NCBI GenBank assembly: GCA_020248915.1
Contig: JADCGP010000014.1
Coordinates: forward strand, 124,001-188,000
Source: Rubrivivax sp.
GTDB taxonomy: Bacteria; Pseudomonadota; Gammaproteobacteria; Burkholderiales; Burkholderiaceae_C
DNA: 64,000 nucleotides
Direction: 5' to 3'
Below, in pieces: positions 38,078-45,678 of the stretch. Numbering within the stretch: position 1 is the first letter of the stretch; the number at the start of each line of letters is the position of its first letter. Under the pieces are notes generated by a model. That model was not told where the DNA came from, did no database searches, and was given only the letters and a program-made list of their open reading frames with translations. The translations under genes and the position numbers were made by a program.

Positions 38078-38887
38078 ATGGCCGCGACCGCCGAATCGAT
38101 CCGCCTCCAGGTCACTCCCGAGGTGCAGTACGTGCTGCGCCTGGGCGACACCTGCCTGGTCCACGCCCAGCGCCTGGCCGAGTGGTGCGGCCACGGCCCC
38201 GTGCTGGAGGAGGACATCGCGCTCACGAACCTCGCGCTCGACCTGATCGGGCAGGCGCGCGCGCTGCTGACGCACGCCGCCGCGCTCGAGGGACAGGGCT
38301 TCGACGAGGATCAGCTCGCCTTCCTGCGCGAGGAGGACCAGTTCTTCAACCTGACGCTGGCCGAGCTGCCGATGAGGAAGGGCGGCGCGCACTCCCCGGG
38401 CGCCGACTTCGCCGACACGGTGCTGCGCAACTTCCTGCTCTCGACCTGGCTCGGCCTGTGCTGGCAGCGCCTGCAGGGCTCCTCCGATGCGCAGCTGGCC
38501 GCCATCGCGGCCAAGGCGCTGAAGGAGTCGGCCTACCACCGGCAGCATGCGGCCGACTGGGTGGTCCGGCTGGGCGACGGCACCGAGGAGTCGGCGCGCC
38601 GCCTGCGTGCCGCGCTCGACCGCGTCTGGCCGTACACGAACGAGCTGTTCGTGCACGACGCGGTCGACGATGCCGCCGTCGCCAGGGGCCTGGGCCCGGC
38701 GCGCGACACGCTGGCGGCCGACTGGCAGCGCGAGGTGGCCGCGGTCTTCAACGAGGCCGGGTTGACGATGCCCCCCGCATCGCCCTTCGCGAGCACCGGC
38801 ACCCGGGGCGTGCACGGCGAGCACATGGGCTTCCTGCTGGCCGAGATGCAGAGCCTGCAGCGGCGCTACCCCGGGGGACGTTGGTGA
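38078..38887 (+). CDS. paaC: 1,2-phenylacetyl-CoA epoxidase subunit PaaC
   Basis: A 269-residue ferritin-like structural subunit that forms the stable heterodimer with PaaA. The helical body shows YVLRLGDTCLVHAQRLAEWCG, LDLIGQARALLTHAA and ESAYHRQHAADWVVRLGDGT. It lacks a complete diiron site, as in the known PaaC. It starts 10 bases after paaB; its stop overlaps the paaD start (GTGA). Confidence 0.95.
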   Translation: MAATAESIRLQVTPEVQYVLRLGDTCLVHAQRLAEWCGHGPVLEEDIALTNLALDLIGQARALLTHAAALEGQGFDEDQLAFLREEDQFFNLTLAELPMRKGGAHSPGADFADTVLRNFLLSTWLGLCWQRLQGSSDAQLAAIAAKALKESAYHRQHAADWVVRLGDGTEESARRLRAALDRVWPYTNELFVHDAVDDAAVARGLGPARDTLAADWQREVAAVFNEAGLTMPPASPFASTGTRGVHGEHMGFLLAEMQSLQRRYPGGRW

Positions 38888-39399
38888 GCGTCGCCGCTGC
38901 GCAGAGCGACCGCATCGCCACGGCGTGGGCGGTGCTGGACACCGTGCCCGACCCCGAGGTGCCGGCGCTGTCGCTGCGCGACCTGGGCGTGATCCGCGAC
39001 GTGCTGTCCCGCGACGACGGCGGCCTGGAGGTCGTGCTGACGCCCACCTACAGCGGCTGTCCGGCCACCGAGGTGATCGCCGCGAGCGTGCGCGGCGCGC
39101 TGGAGGAGGAGGGCCTCGGCCCCGTAACGCTGACCCAGCGCCTGGCGCCGGCGTGGACCACCGACTGGATCAGCGAGGCCGGGCGGCGCAAGCTGCGCGA
39201 GTACGGCATCGCCCCGCCGGGCCCGGCGTCGTCCTGCGGCGCCACGGCACCGGTCCGCATCCTGGCGCGCGGCATCGACTGCCCGCGCTGCGGCAGCGGC
39301 CGCACCGAGCGGCTGGCGGCCTTCGGCTCCACGGCCTGCAAGGCGCTCTACCGCTGCCTGGACTGCCGCGAGCCGTTCGAACACTTCAAGCCGATCTGA
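38884..39399 (+). CDS. paaD: PaaD, iron-sulfur maturation protein of the epoxidase
   Basis: A 171-residue protein with an N-terminal MIP18/DUF59 domain (VPDPEVPALSLRDLGVIRDV, TPTYSGCPATEVI) and a C-terminal zinc-ribbon-like part with CPRCGS and CLDCRE. It is thought to help insert the iron-sulfur cluster of PaaE. The start is the GTG at 38884, overlapping the paaC stop by four bases; an earlier in-frame ATG lies inside paaC and is rejected. Confidence 0.92.
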   Translation: MSVAAAQSDRIATAWAVLDTVPDPEVPALSLRDLGVIRDVLSRDDGGLEVVLTPTYSGCPATEVIAASVRGALEEEGLGPVTLTQRLAPAWTTDWISEAGRRKLREYGIAPPGPASSCGATAPVRILARGIDCPRCGSGRTERLAAFGSTACKALYRCLDCREPFEHFKPI

Positions 39400-39427
39400 G
39401 CGTCGGCGCAGCGTCAGGAACCCACCG

Positions 39428-40495
39428 ATGAGCGGACTGCACTTCCACCCGCTGCGCGTGCGCGACGTCCGGCCCGATGCCGAGGACGCGCTTGTCGTCA
39501 CCTTCGACGTCCCCGAGGCCGAGCGCGACGCGTTCCGCTTCGCGGCCGGCCAGTACCTGACGCTGCGCCGGCCCGGCGCCGAGCTGCGCCGCTCGTACTC
39601 CATCTGTGCGGCGCCCGGCGAGTCGCTTCGCGTGGGGGTGCGCAGGGTGCCGGGCGGGGCCTTCTCGGGCTGGCTGCACACGGCGCTCGCGCCCGGCGAC
39701 ACGCTGGAGGCCATGGAGCCCCAGGGCCGCTTCGGTGCCGCGCTGGCCCGCCGGCCGCACCACGTGCTGGCGGTGGCCGGCGGCAGCGGCATCACGCCCA
39801 TCCTGTCGATCGTGAAGGCGGTGCTGGAGGACGACCCTGGCGCACGCGTGACGCTGCTCTACGGCAACCGCAATGCGGCCAGCACGATGTTCAAGGAGGA
39901 GCTGGAAGATCTCAAGAACCGGCACCTCGCGCGGCTGGCTGTGCACGCGGTGTTCTCGCGCGAATCGGTGGACTCCCCGATCGCGGGCGGCCGGCTCGAC
40001 GCCGACCGGATCGCGAGCTTCCTGCGCCTTGCCGGTGGCGTCGAGTGCATCGACGAGGCCTTCATCTGCGGCCCGCACGCGATGAACGACGAGGTGGAGG
40101 CGGCGCTGAAGGCGCTCGGCCTGGCGCCCGGGCGGATCCACGTCGAGCGCTTCGGCATCCCGCCGGGCGCCGAGGCCGCCGCGCTGCACGAGCCGCAGGC
40201 CGGCGACGCCACCGGCGCGCGCATCGCGATCGTGCGCGACGGTCTGACGCGGGAGGTGGCCTTCACGGCCGCCGACCAGAGTATCCTGGCCGCCGCCTCC
40301 CGCGCCGGCCTCGACGTGCCGTACTCGTGCAAGAGCGGCGTGTGCGCGACCTGCCGCGCCCGCGTGCTGGAGGGGCAGGTGCGCATGGACCGCAACTTCG
40401 CGCTCGAGAAGGACGACCTGGACGCCGGGTTCGTGCTGACCTGCCAGGCGCACCCGCTGACCGACCGCGTCGTGGTCAGCTTCGACGAGCGCTGA
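39428..40495 (+). CDS. paaE: 1,2-phenylacetyl-CoA epoxidase, reductase subunit PaaE
   Basis: A 355-residue flavin/iron-sulfur reductase that passes electrons from NADPH to PaaA. It has the FAD-binding RRSYSICAAPGES, the nucleotide segment AVAGGSGITPILSIVKAVLE and ICGPHAMNDEVEAAL, and a C-terminal plant-type [2Fe-2S] domain (SCKSGVCATCRARV, later CQAHPLT). GGAACC lies upstream of the ATG. Domain order is FAD, NAD(P), then ferredoxin, as in the family. Confidence 0.95.
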   Translation: MSGLHFHPLRVRDVRPDAEDALVVTFDVPEAERDAFRFAAGQYLTLRRPGAELRRSYSICAAPGESLRVGVRRVPGGAFSGWLHTALAPGDTLEAMEPQGRFGAALARRPHHVLAVAGGSGITPILSIVKAVLEDDPGARVTLLYGNRNAASTMFKEELEDLKNRHLARLAVHAVFSRESVDSPIAGGRLDADRIASFLRLAGGVECIDEAFICGPHAMNDEVEAALKALGLAPGRIHVERFGIPPGAEAAALHEPQAGDATGARIAIVRDGLTREVAFTAADQSILAAASRAGLDVPYSCKSGVCATCRARVLEGQVRMDRNFALEKDDLDAGFVLTCQAHPLTDRVVVSFDER

Positions 40496-40510
40496 GCGGC
40501 CCGGGCCGCT
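40495..40510. repeat. 16-bp perfect palindrome between paaE and the TetR gene
   Basis: AGCGGCCCGGGCCGCT begins at the last base of the paaE stop and ends 20 bases before the GTG start. It could be a second operator or an RNA hairpin that lowers expression of the regulator within the operon. Confidence 0.4.
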
Positions 40511-40530
40511 GCCGGGCACGCGGGGCAGGC

Positions 40531-41334
40531 GTGGCGCGACCGCGATCGGCCGGGTACGACGGGCAGCGCGAGCAGATCCTGGCCGCGGCCGCCGCCCTGT
40601 TCGCCCGTCAGGGTTACCCGGCGACGACGATGAACGAGGTTGCGGCCGCCTGCGGCGTGCGCAAGCCCACGCTCTATCACTACGTGCGGGACAAGCATGA
40701 CCTGCTGGCCCAGATCGCGCGCAGCCACGTGCAGCGGCTGGAGTCGCTGGTGGCGGAGGTGGCGGCACTCGGCCTGGCGCCCGAGCCGCGGCTGCGGGAA
40801 CTGGTGCGCCGCTTCATGCAGGCCTACGAGCGCGCGCAGCACGAGCACCGCGTGCTGACGGAGGACGTGAAGTTCCTGCAGCCCGAGGCGCAGCGCGAGG
40901 TCCTCGACGGCCAGCGGCGCGTGGTGGCGGCGTTTGCCGAGGTGCTGGCCGAGCTGCGCCCCGACCTCGGTGCCGCCGCGCTGGCACGGCCGCTGGCGAT
41001 GCTGCTGTTCGGCATGCTGAACTGGACCTTCACCTGGCTGCGCGCGGCGGGGCCGCTGTCGCACGAGGCACTGGGGACGCTGGCGTCCGACCTGTTCTTC
41101 GGCGGATTGCCGGCAGCGCGCCCGCCGGAGGCGCCGAGCCCGGCCGGCCGATCCGCGTCGGGGACATCGCCGCCGGCTCCGCAGTCGCGGCCGACCGCGC
41201 CTGCACCGTGGCCGGTGCCCGTGCATGGGCCCGTGCCTGCGACTGCGGCTGCACTCGTGATGGCCCCTGCGGGCGCATCGGTGCCGGCCCCGTCGGCGCG
41301 GCCGGGCGCCGGCTCTCGGCGGCAACGCCGCTGA
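40531..41334 (+). CDS. paaR: TetR-family regulator of the paa operon (PaaR-like)
   Basis: A 267-residue TetR protein with helix-turn-helix ILAAAAALFARQGYPATTMNEVAAACGVRKPTLYHYVRDKHDLL (about 15-58, read as several short motifs) and a helical ligand domain. From about residue 190 on, the protein is a low-complexity Pro/Ala/Ser tail (70-80 residues) unlike TetR proteins. Betaproteobacterial paa operons are commonly controlled by a TetR-type PaaR, with phenylacetyl-CoA as inducer in studied cases. The start is the GTG at 40531 with GGGGCAGG upstream. The last 305 bases overlap tail to tail with the minus-strand gene, so the true C-terminus may be shorter in function. Confidence 0.8.
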   Translation: MARPRSAGYDGQREQILAAAAALFARQGYPATTMNEVAAACGVRKPTLYHYVRDKHDLLAQIARSHVQRLESLVAEVAALGLAPEPRLRELVRRFMQAYERAQHEHRVLTEDVKFLQPEAQREVLDGQRRVVAAFAEVLAELRPDLGAAALARPLAMLLFGMLNWTFTWLRAAGPLSHEALGTLASDLFFGGLPAARPPEAPSPAGRSASGTSPPAPQSRPTAPAPWPVPVHGPVPATAAALVMAPAGASVPAPSARPGAGSRRQRR

Positions 41335-42409
41335 GCCTGCCGTCGCTTCCGAGCGACCAGCCGTCGACCGCCTGACTGGCACCATGCTCGACCGCCACGC
41401 GGCCCGGGACGGGCAGCGCGAGCGCTCGCTCGAGCTGGGCGGCGACGCCGGTCTCGCCGAGCCCGAGCGCGAACGCGAGCCACCGGCGCAGCACGCGCTC
41501 GGCCAGCCACGCGTCCTCGAGCGCCTGGCCGCACCCATGCGTCGGCGGCTGCGCCGTGAGCGCGCGCGGCTGCGCCACGAGCGCCCGCGGCTGCGCCTCG
41601 AGCGCGCGCGGCATCAGGGCGCCCACCCAGAGCGCGAAGTCCTGGCGCAACGCCGGCGCGGGCAGGCCGTCGCCGAACGCGCGCAGCCGCTCGCCGCAGC
41701 CGGGTGCGGTGAACTGCAGCGTCAGCAGCGCCTGCAGACCCTGCACGGCGTTGAGCAGTCGCACGCGGCTGGGCGGCAGCACCGCCAGCGGCAGCGCCGC
41801 CGCCTCGGGGAAGGGCAGCGGCGTGGCGTACGAGCGCAAGGCCGCGAGCCGCCACCAGGCGCCGGCGTCCAGCCCGCCCCGCTCGGCGCCCTCGTCCTGG
41901 GCGCGGCGCGCGCGGCGCACGGCCTCGGTGTGGTCGACACCGGCGCCGGCCGTCAAGGCCGCGCGGCTGAGCAGCGCCACGTTGCCCGCCGCGTAGCCGC
42001 CGCGCGGGTTCAGCCGCTCGACGCAAGCCGCCGCCGGGTCGTGGCGACCACCGCCCAGCGCCAAGCGCAGCACCGGGCAGCGGTCGACGCGGATGCGCGC
42101 CAGGAACTGCGGCGTCAGCTGCAGCGGCTCGAAGACGACGCCGGCGCGCCACGCCTCGGTGCGCAACTCGAGCCATTGCCGGACCGCGGCCGTGGCTGGC
42201 CGTGGCCGGCGGCCGAAGACGGCACGGCCGGCGCGCCAACCCTGGCCGACCGGCGTGCAGTCCAGCAGCAGGCTGGCCGGCGGGGCGAGGCCGTAGCGGG
42301 CGTGCTCGAAGCCGACTTCGAAGCCGGCGGCGGCCACCGGGTCGGCGGTCTCCTCGGCAGCGAAGGAGGCGGGGATGGCGGGATCGAGGTCGAGCGGGGG
42401 CTGCTTCAT
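41030..42409 (-). CDS. Hypothetical protein with a weak HNH-like core
   Basis: A 459-residue protein I cannot name. After an N-terminal part (1-70) of unknown fold, residues about 111-150 read CPVL...RHDPAAACVERLNPRGGYAAGNVALLSRAA, which follows the CP(V/I)L...LDRI(D/N)...GYxxGNV(x)V(I)S pattern of phage-type HNH endonucleases. The catalytic Asp/His are not obvious (ERLN in place of DRID). A helical domain follows, and the last 150 residues are low-complexity. Three heptapeptides of the form RALxAQP (41546-41608) are encoded by 21-bp repeats. GGAG lies upstream of ATG 42409. No neighbour explains it. Confidence 0.55.
   Translation of the reverse strand: MKQPPLDLDPAIPASFAAEETADPVAAAGFEVGFEHARYGLAPPASLLLDCTPVGQGWRAGRAVFGRRPRPATAAVRQWLELRTEAWRAGVVFEPLQLTPQFLARIRVDRCPVLRLALGGGRHDPAAACVERLNPRGGYAAGNVALLSRAALTAGAGVDHTEAVRRARRAQDEGAERGGLDAGAWWRLAALRSYATPLPFPEAAALPLAVLPPSRVRLLNAVQGLQALLTLQFTAPGCGERLRAFGDGLPAPALRQDFALWVGALMPRALEAQPRALVAQPRALTAQPPTHGCGQALEDAWLAERVLRRWLAFALGLGETGVAAQLERALALPVPGRVAVEHGASQAVDGWSLGSDGRLSGVAAESRRPAAPTGPAPMRPQGPSRVQPQSQARAHARAPATVQARSAATAEPAAMSPTRIGRPGSAPPAGALPAIRRRTGRTPASPVPRATAAPPRAAR
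41546..41608. repeat. Three tandem 21-bp repeats
   Basis: Units 41546-41566, 41567-41587 and 41588-41608 share CGGCTGCGCC and (G)AGCGC(G/C)CG with a few mismatches. They encode RALEAQP, RALVAQP, RALTAQP in the unknown minus-strand gene and are the kind of repeat that changes copy number by slippage. Confidence 0.75.
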
Positions 42410-42552
42410 CGGGGTCTCCGTTCGCGGCGGATGCCGTCGTGGAGCCAGTATCGGAGCCCGGTGGCTCAGGGAGTGAGCCAGTGCGCCGGCCGCGCCCGCG
42501 GGCGTCGCGCCGGGGGGCGTGGTGTCGCGCCGTGGCGCGCTTGTGCCGCCGC

Positions 42553-43314
42553 TCAGCGCGTGCCGGCGTCTGCGCACACCGGGCATCCCGGCTGCGGGGC
42601 GACGCGCATCTCGTCCCAGCGCATCGAGCGCGCATCGAGCATCAGCAGCCGGCCGGCCAGCGGGGTGCCGAAGCCGGCCAGCAGCTTCAGGGCCTCGGCC
42701 GCCTGGACCGCGCCTACGATGCCCACCAGCGGCGCGAACACGCCCATGGTCGCGCAGGCCACTTCGTCGAAGACGGCTCCCGGCGGGAACAGGCAGCCGT
42801 AGCATGGCCCGCTGCTGCCGGGGCGGCGGTCGTAGACCGAGACCTGGCCGTCGAAGCCGATGGCGGCCCCGGCCACCAAGGGCCTGCGGTGACGCACGCA
42901 GGCGGCGTTGACCGCATGGCGCGTCGCCAGGTTGTCGCTGCAGTCGATGACCACGTCCGCTTCGGGGACGAGCTCGTCCAGCAGCGCCGCGTCGGCGCGT
43001 CGGCGCAGTGCCCTGACCCGGACTTCGGGGTTGATGGCGCCGATGCTCTGGCGCGCCGACTCGGCCTTGGGCAGCCCGACGCGCGACAGGTCGTGCGCGA
43101 CCTGCCGCTGCAGGTTGGTCAGGTCGACGGTGTCGTGGTCGACGATCGTCAGTCGCCCCACGCCCGCCGTGCCGAGGTAGAGCGCCACCGGCGAGCCCAG
43201 CCCGCCGGCGCCCACGACCAGGGCGTGCGCAGCCTGCAGACGGGCCTGTCCTTCGATGCCGATCTCCGGCAGCAGCAGGTGGCGCGAGTAGCGCAGCAGT
43301 TGCTGGTCGTCCAT
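42553..43314 (-). CDS. moeB: Molybdopterin synthase-activating adenylyltransferase MoeB (ThiF family)
   Basis: A 253-residue E1-like enzyme that adenylates the C-terminal glycine of MoaD (or ThiS). Adenylate site GAGGLGSPVALYLGTAG (35-51), DHDTVDLTNLQRQ with the nucleotide Asp, and DCSDNLATRHAVN. Both zinc pairs are present: CYGC and CPVC near the C-terminus. HesA/MoeB/ThiF cannot be split with certainty; the absence of thi genes and the nearby molybdenum enzyme favour MoeB. A GACAAT hexamer lies six bases upstream of ATG 43314. Confidence 0.88.
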   Translation of the reverse strand: MDDQQLLRYSRHLLLPEIGIEGQARLQAAHALVVGAGGLGSPVALYLGTAGVGRLTIVDHDTVDLTNLQRQVAHDLSRVGLPKAESARQSIGAINPEVRVRALRRRADAALLDELVPEADVVIDCSDNLATRHAVNAACVRHRRPLVAGAAIGFDGQVSVYDRRPGSSGPCYGCLFPPGAVFDEVACATMGVFAPLVGIVGAVQAAEALKLLAGFGTPLAGRLLMLDARSMRWDEMRVAPQPGCPVCADAGTR

Positions 43315-43320
43315 CGGCGG

Positions 43321-43326
43321 ATTGTC
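43321..43326 (-). promoter_or_regulatory. -10-like hexamer GACAAT before moeB
   Basis: On the minus strand GACAAT is followed by six bases and the moeB ATG. There is no Shine-Dalgarno in the gap. The spacing predicts a leaderless transcript, as at 103, 5122, 23551 and 53786. Confidence 0.35.
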
Positions 43327-43392
43327 GGCCGCTAGCGGCAGCAGGGTAGTCCCAACTTGGCGATCGGCTCGCGCGGCGCCACATTCCGGTCC

Positions 43393-45609
43393 ATGACCGT
43401 GCCCCGCCAGTCCCGTTCCCGATTCGCGTCGCCGTCCTCGCTCCCGTTCCCGCACCGGCTCCAGGTCCCCGGCTCGCGCCTGTCGCTGCTGGCCGCCGGC
43501 GCCGTGGCCGCGATGGCGGCCGCCGCCCCGTCCGACGCCGCGGGCCAGGCCACCCCGGCCTCGCGCGGCGGCGGGGCAACCGGCGACGAGGTGCTGGTGG
43601 TCGGTTCGGTCGTCGAGCGGTCTCTGGCCGAGGCGCCCTATGCCGCCAGCGTGGTCGGCGCCGAGGCGCTGCGTGCCGGCGGCCCGCTGGTCAACCTCAG
43701 CGAGGCGATGGCGCGGGTTCCCGGGCTCGTGGTGGCCAACCGCTGGAACTACGCGCAGGACCTGCAGATCAGCTCGCGCGGGTTCGGCGCCCGCGCCGGC
43801 TTCGGCGTGCGCGGCCTGCGGCTGTACAGCGATGGCATCCCGGCCAGCGGGCCCGACGGCCAGGGGCAGGTGTCCCACTTCGACCTGGCCGGCGCCGCCC
43901 GCGTCGAGGTGCTGCGCGGGCCGTTCTCCGTGCTGTACGGCAACAGCTCGGGCGGCGTCGTGTCGGTCGTCAGCGCACCGGTGCGGGCCACGCGCGTCGA
44001 GGGCGGGCTCGACGCCGGCAGCTTCGGGCTGCGCCAGCTCCGCGTGCAGGGCGAGTCGCCGCTCGGCGGCGGGCTGAGCATGCGGCTGGGCGCGCAGGCG
44101 CTGTCGGTCACGGGCTTTCGGCCGCAGAGTGAAGCCGAGCGCAAGCTGGCCAACCTGCGGCTCGCGTGGCAGGACGGTGACGACTCCGTCGTCGCGGTGG
44201 CCAACGTGCTGGATCAGCCCGCCGACGATCCGCTCGGCCTCGACCGCGCGCAGTTCGAGCGCGACCCGCTGTCGGTAGCCTCGGTGGCGCGCCAGTTCGA
44301 CACCCGCAAGACCACGCGCCAGTCGCAGTTCGGCAGCCGCTGGCAGCGACGCTTCGCCGACGGCGCGCTGCGCGAGGCGAGCCTCGCCGGCTATGCCGGC
44401 CGGCGCCAGGTGACGCAGTTCCTCGCCATCGCGCCGGGCACCCAGGCCAACCCGCGCCACGGGGGCGGGGTGATCGACTTCGAGCGCAGCTACCAGGGCG
44501 TCGAGGCCAGGCTGCGCTGGGCCTGGGAACACGTCGACCTGACGGCCGGAGTCGCGCTCGACCGCCAGCGCGACGATCGCCAGGGCTACGAGAACTTCGT
44601 CGGCACCGGCGCCAGCCAGCAGCTAGGCGTGCGCGGAGCGCTGCGCCGCGACGAGGTCAACCGGGCCGGCAGCGACGACGCCTACGTCCAGCTGGAGTGG
44701 GCTGCGGCGAAGAACTGGGTCCTGAGCGGGGGGCTGCGCGGCGGGCGCGTGTCGCTGTCGGCCCAGGACCGTTACCTCGTCAACGGCGACGACGGCGGCG
44801 CCCGGCGCTTCGACTACGCCAACCCCGTGCTCGGCCTGCGCTGGCAGGTTGCACCGGGCCTCAACCTGCACGCCGCGCTGGCGCGCGGCTTCGAGTCGCC
44901 CACGCTGGGCGAGCTCGCCTACCGGCGCGACGGCACCGGCGGCTTCAACATCGACCTGAAGCCGCAGCGCAGCCGCCAGGCCGAACTGGGCGCGAAGTGG
45001 CGTGCGGCGGCCCTGGCCGTCGACGCGACCCTGTTCGAGGTGCGGGTGGCCGACGAGATCGGCGTCGCCACCAACGCCAGCGGCCGCTCCAGCTTCCAGA
45101 ACGTGGGCGCGACGCTGCGCAAGGGCGCGGAGCTGTCGGCGCGCTGGCGCCCGAGCGGCGCGCTCGGGGCGACGCTGGCGGCGACCTGGCTCGACGCGAC
45201 CTACCGCGACGCCTTCCTCGTCTGCGCCGGGCTGCCGTGCACCGCACCCACCGCGCCGGTGACCCCGGGCAACCGCATCGCCGGCACGAGCAAGGGCAGC
45301 GTCTTTGCCGAGCTCTCCTGGCGAACGCCGGGCTTCGGCGAGCTCGCGCTCGAACTGCGCCAGCAAGGCAACGTGATGGTCAACGACCGCAACAGCGAGG
45401 CCGCCCCGGGCCACGCACTCGCGGGGCTGCGCTGGCTGCACCGACTGCAGGTCGCCGGTGGCTGGCAGGTCGAGCTGCTGGTGCGCGTGGACAACGTCGC
45501 CGACGTGCGCTACGCGGGCAGCGTGATCGTCAACGACGCCAACGGTCGCTTCTACGAGACCGGCGCGCCGCGCGCGTGGCTGGTGGCGCTGCGCGTGGGC
45601 GGTTGGTAG
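43393..45609 (+). CDS. TonB-dependent outer-membrane receptor
   Basis: A protein of about 738 residues with a signal peptide (SRLSLLAAGAVAAMAAAAPS, cleaved near DAA-G) and a plug domain: the TonB-box-like DEVLVVGSVVER, VPGLVVANRWNYAQDLQISSRGFGARAGFG, and RVEVLRGPFSVLYGNSSGGVVSV. A 22-strand-type barrel follows, ending in the aromatic Trp of VGGW. It takes up a siderophore, cofactor or other large ligand with TonB energy. The ligand is not evident and no transport genes sit beside it. ATG 43393 is used because it opens close to the signal peptide; ATG 43357 is the alternative. Confidence 0.9.
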   Translation: MTVPRQSRSRFASPSSLPFPHRLQVPGSRLSLLAAGAVAAMAAAAPSDAAGQATPASRGGGATGDEVLVVGSVVERSLAEAPYAASVVGAEALRAGGPLVNLSEAMARVPGLVVANRWNYAQDLQISSRGFGARAGFGVRGLRLYSDGIPASGPDGQGQVSHFDLAGAARVEVLRGPFSVLYGNSSGGVVSVVSAPVRATRVEGGLDAGSFGLRQLRVQGESPLGGGLSMRLGAQALSVTGFRPQSEAERKLANLRLAWQDGDDSVVAVANVLDQPADDPLGLDRAQFERDPLSVASVARQFDTRKTTRQSQFGSRWQRRFADGALREASLAGYAGRRQVTQFLAIAPGTQANPRHGGGVIDFERSYQGVEARLRWAWEHVDLTAGVALDRQRDDRQGYENFVGTGASQQLGVRGALRRDEVNRAGSDDAYVQLEWAAAKNWVLSGGLRGGRVSLSAQDRYLVNGDDGGARRFDYANPVLGLRWQVAPGLNLHAALARGFESPTLGELAYRRDGTGGFNIDLKPQRSRQAELGAKWRAAALAVDATLFEVRVADEIGVATNASGRSSFQNVGATLRKGAELSARWRPSGALGATLAATWLDATYRDAFLVCAGLPCTAPTAPVTPGNRIAGTSKGSVFAELSWRTPGFGELALELRQQGNVMVNDRNSEAAPGHALAGLRWLHRLQVAGGWQVELLVRVDNVADVRYAGSVIVNDANGRFYETGAPRAWLVALRVGGW

Positions 45610-45612
45610 CGC

Positions 45613-45674
45613 CCGGGCGACCCAGGCGCCATCCGACGGCCGGGTCGCGGTAGGGTCGCGGTAGGGTCGCCCGG
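45613..45674. repeat. 11-bp direct and inverted repeats between convergent genes
   Basis: GGGTCGCGGTA occurs at 45642-45652 and 45653-45663, with a partial third copy at 45664-45670. The 11-bp arms CCGGGCGACCC (45613-45623) and GGGTCGCCCGG (45664-45674) are perfect inverted copies. They fill the gap between the receptor and coxG stops, and could form a hairpin seen from either direction. Confidence 0.6.
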
Positions 45675-45678
45675 CCCG

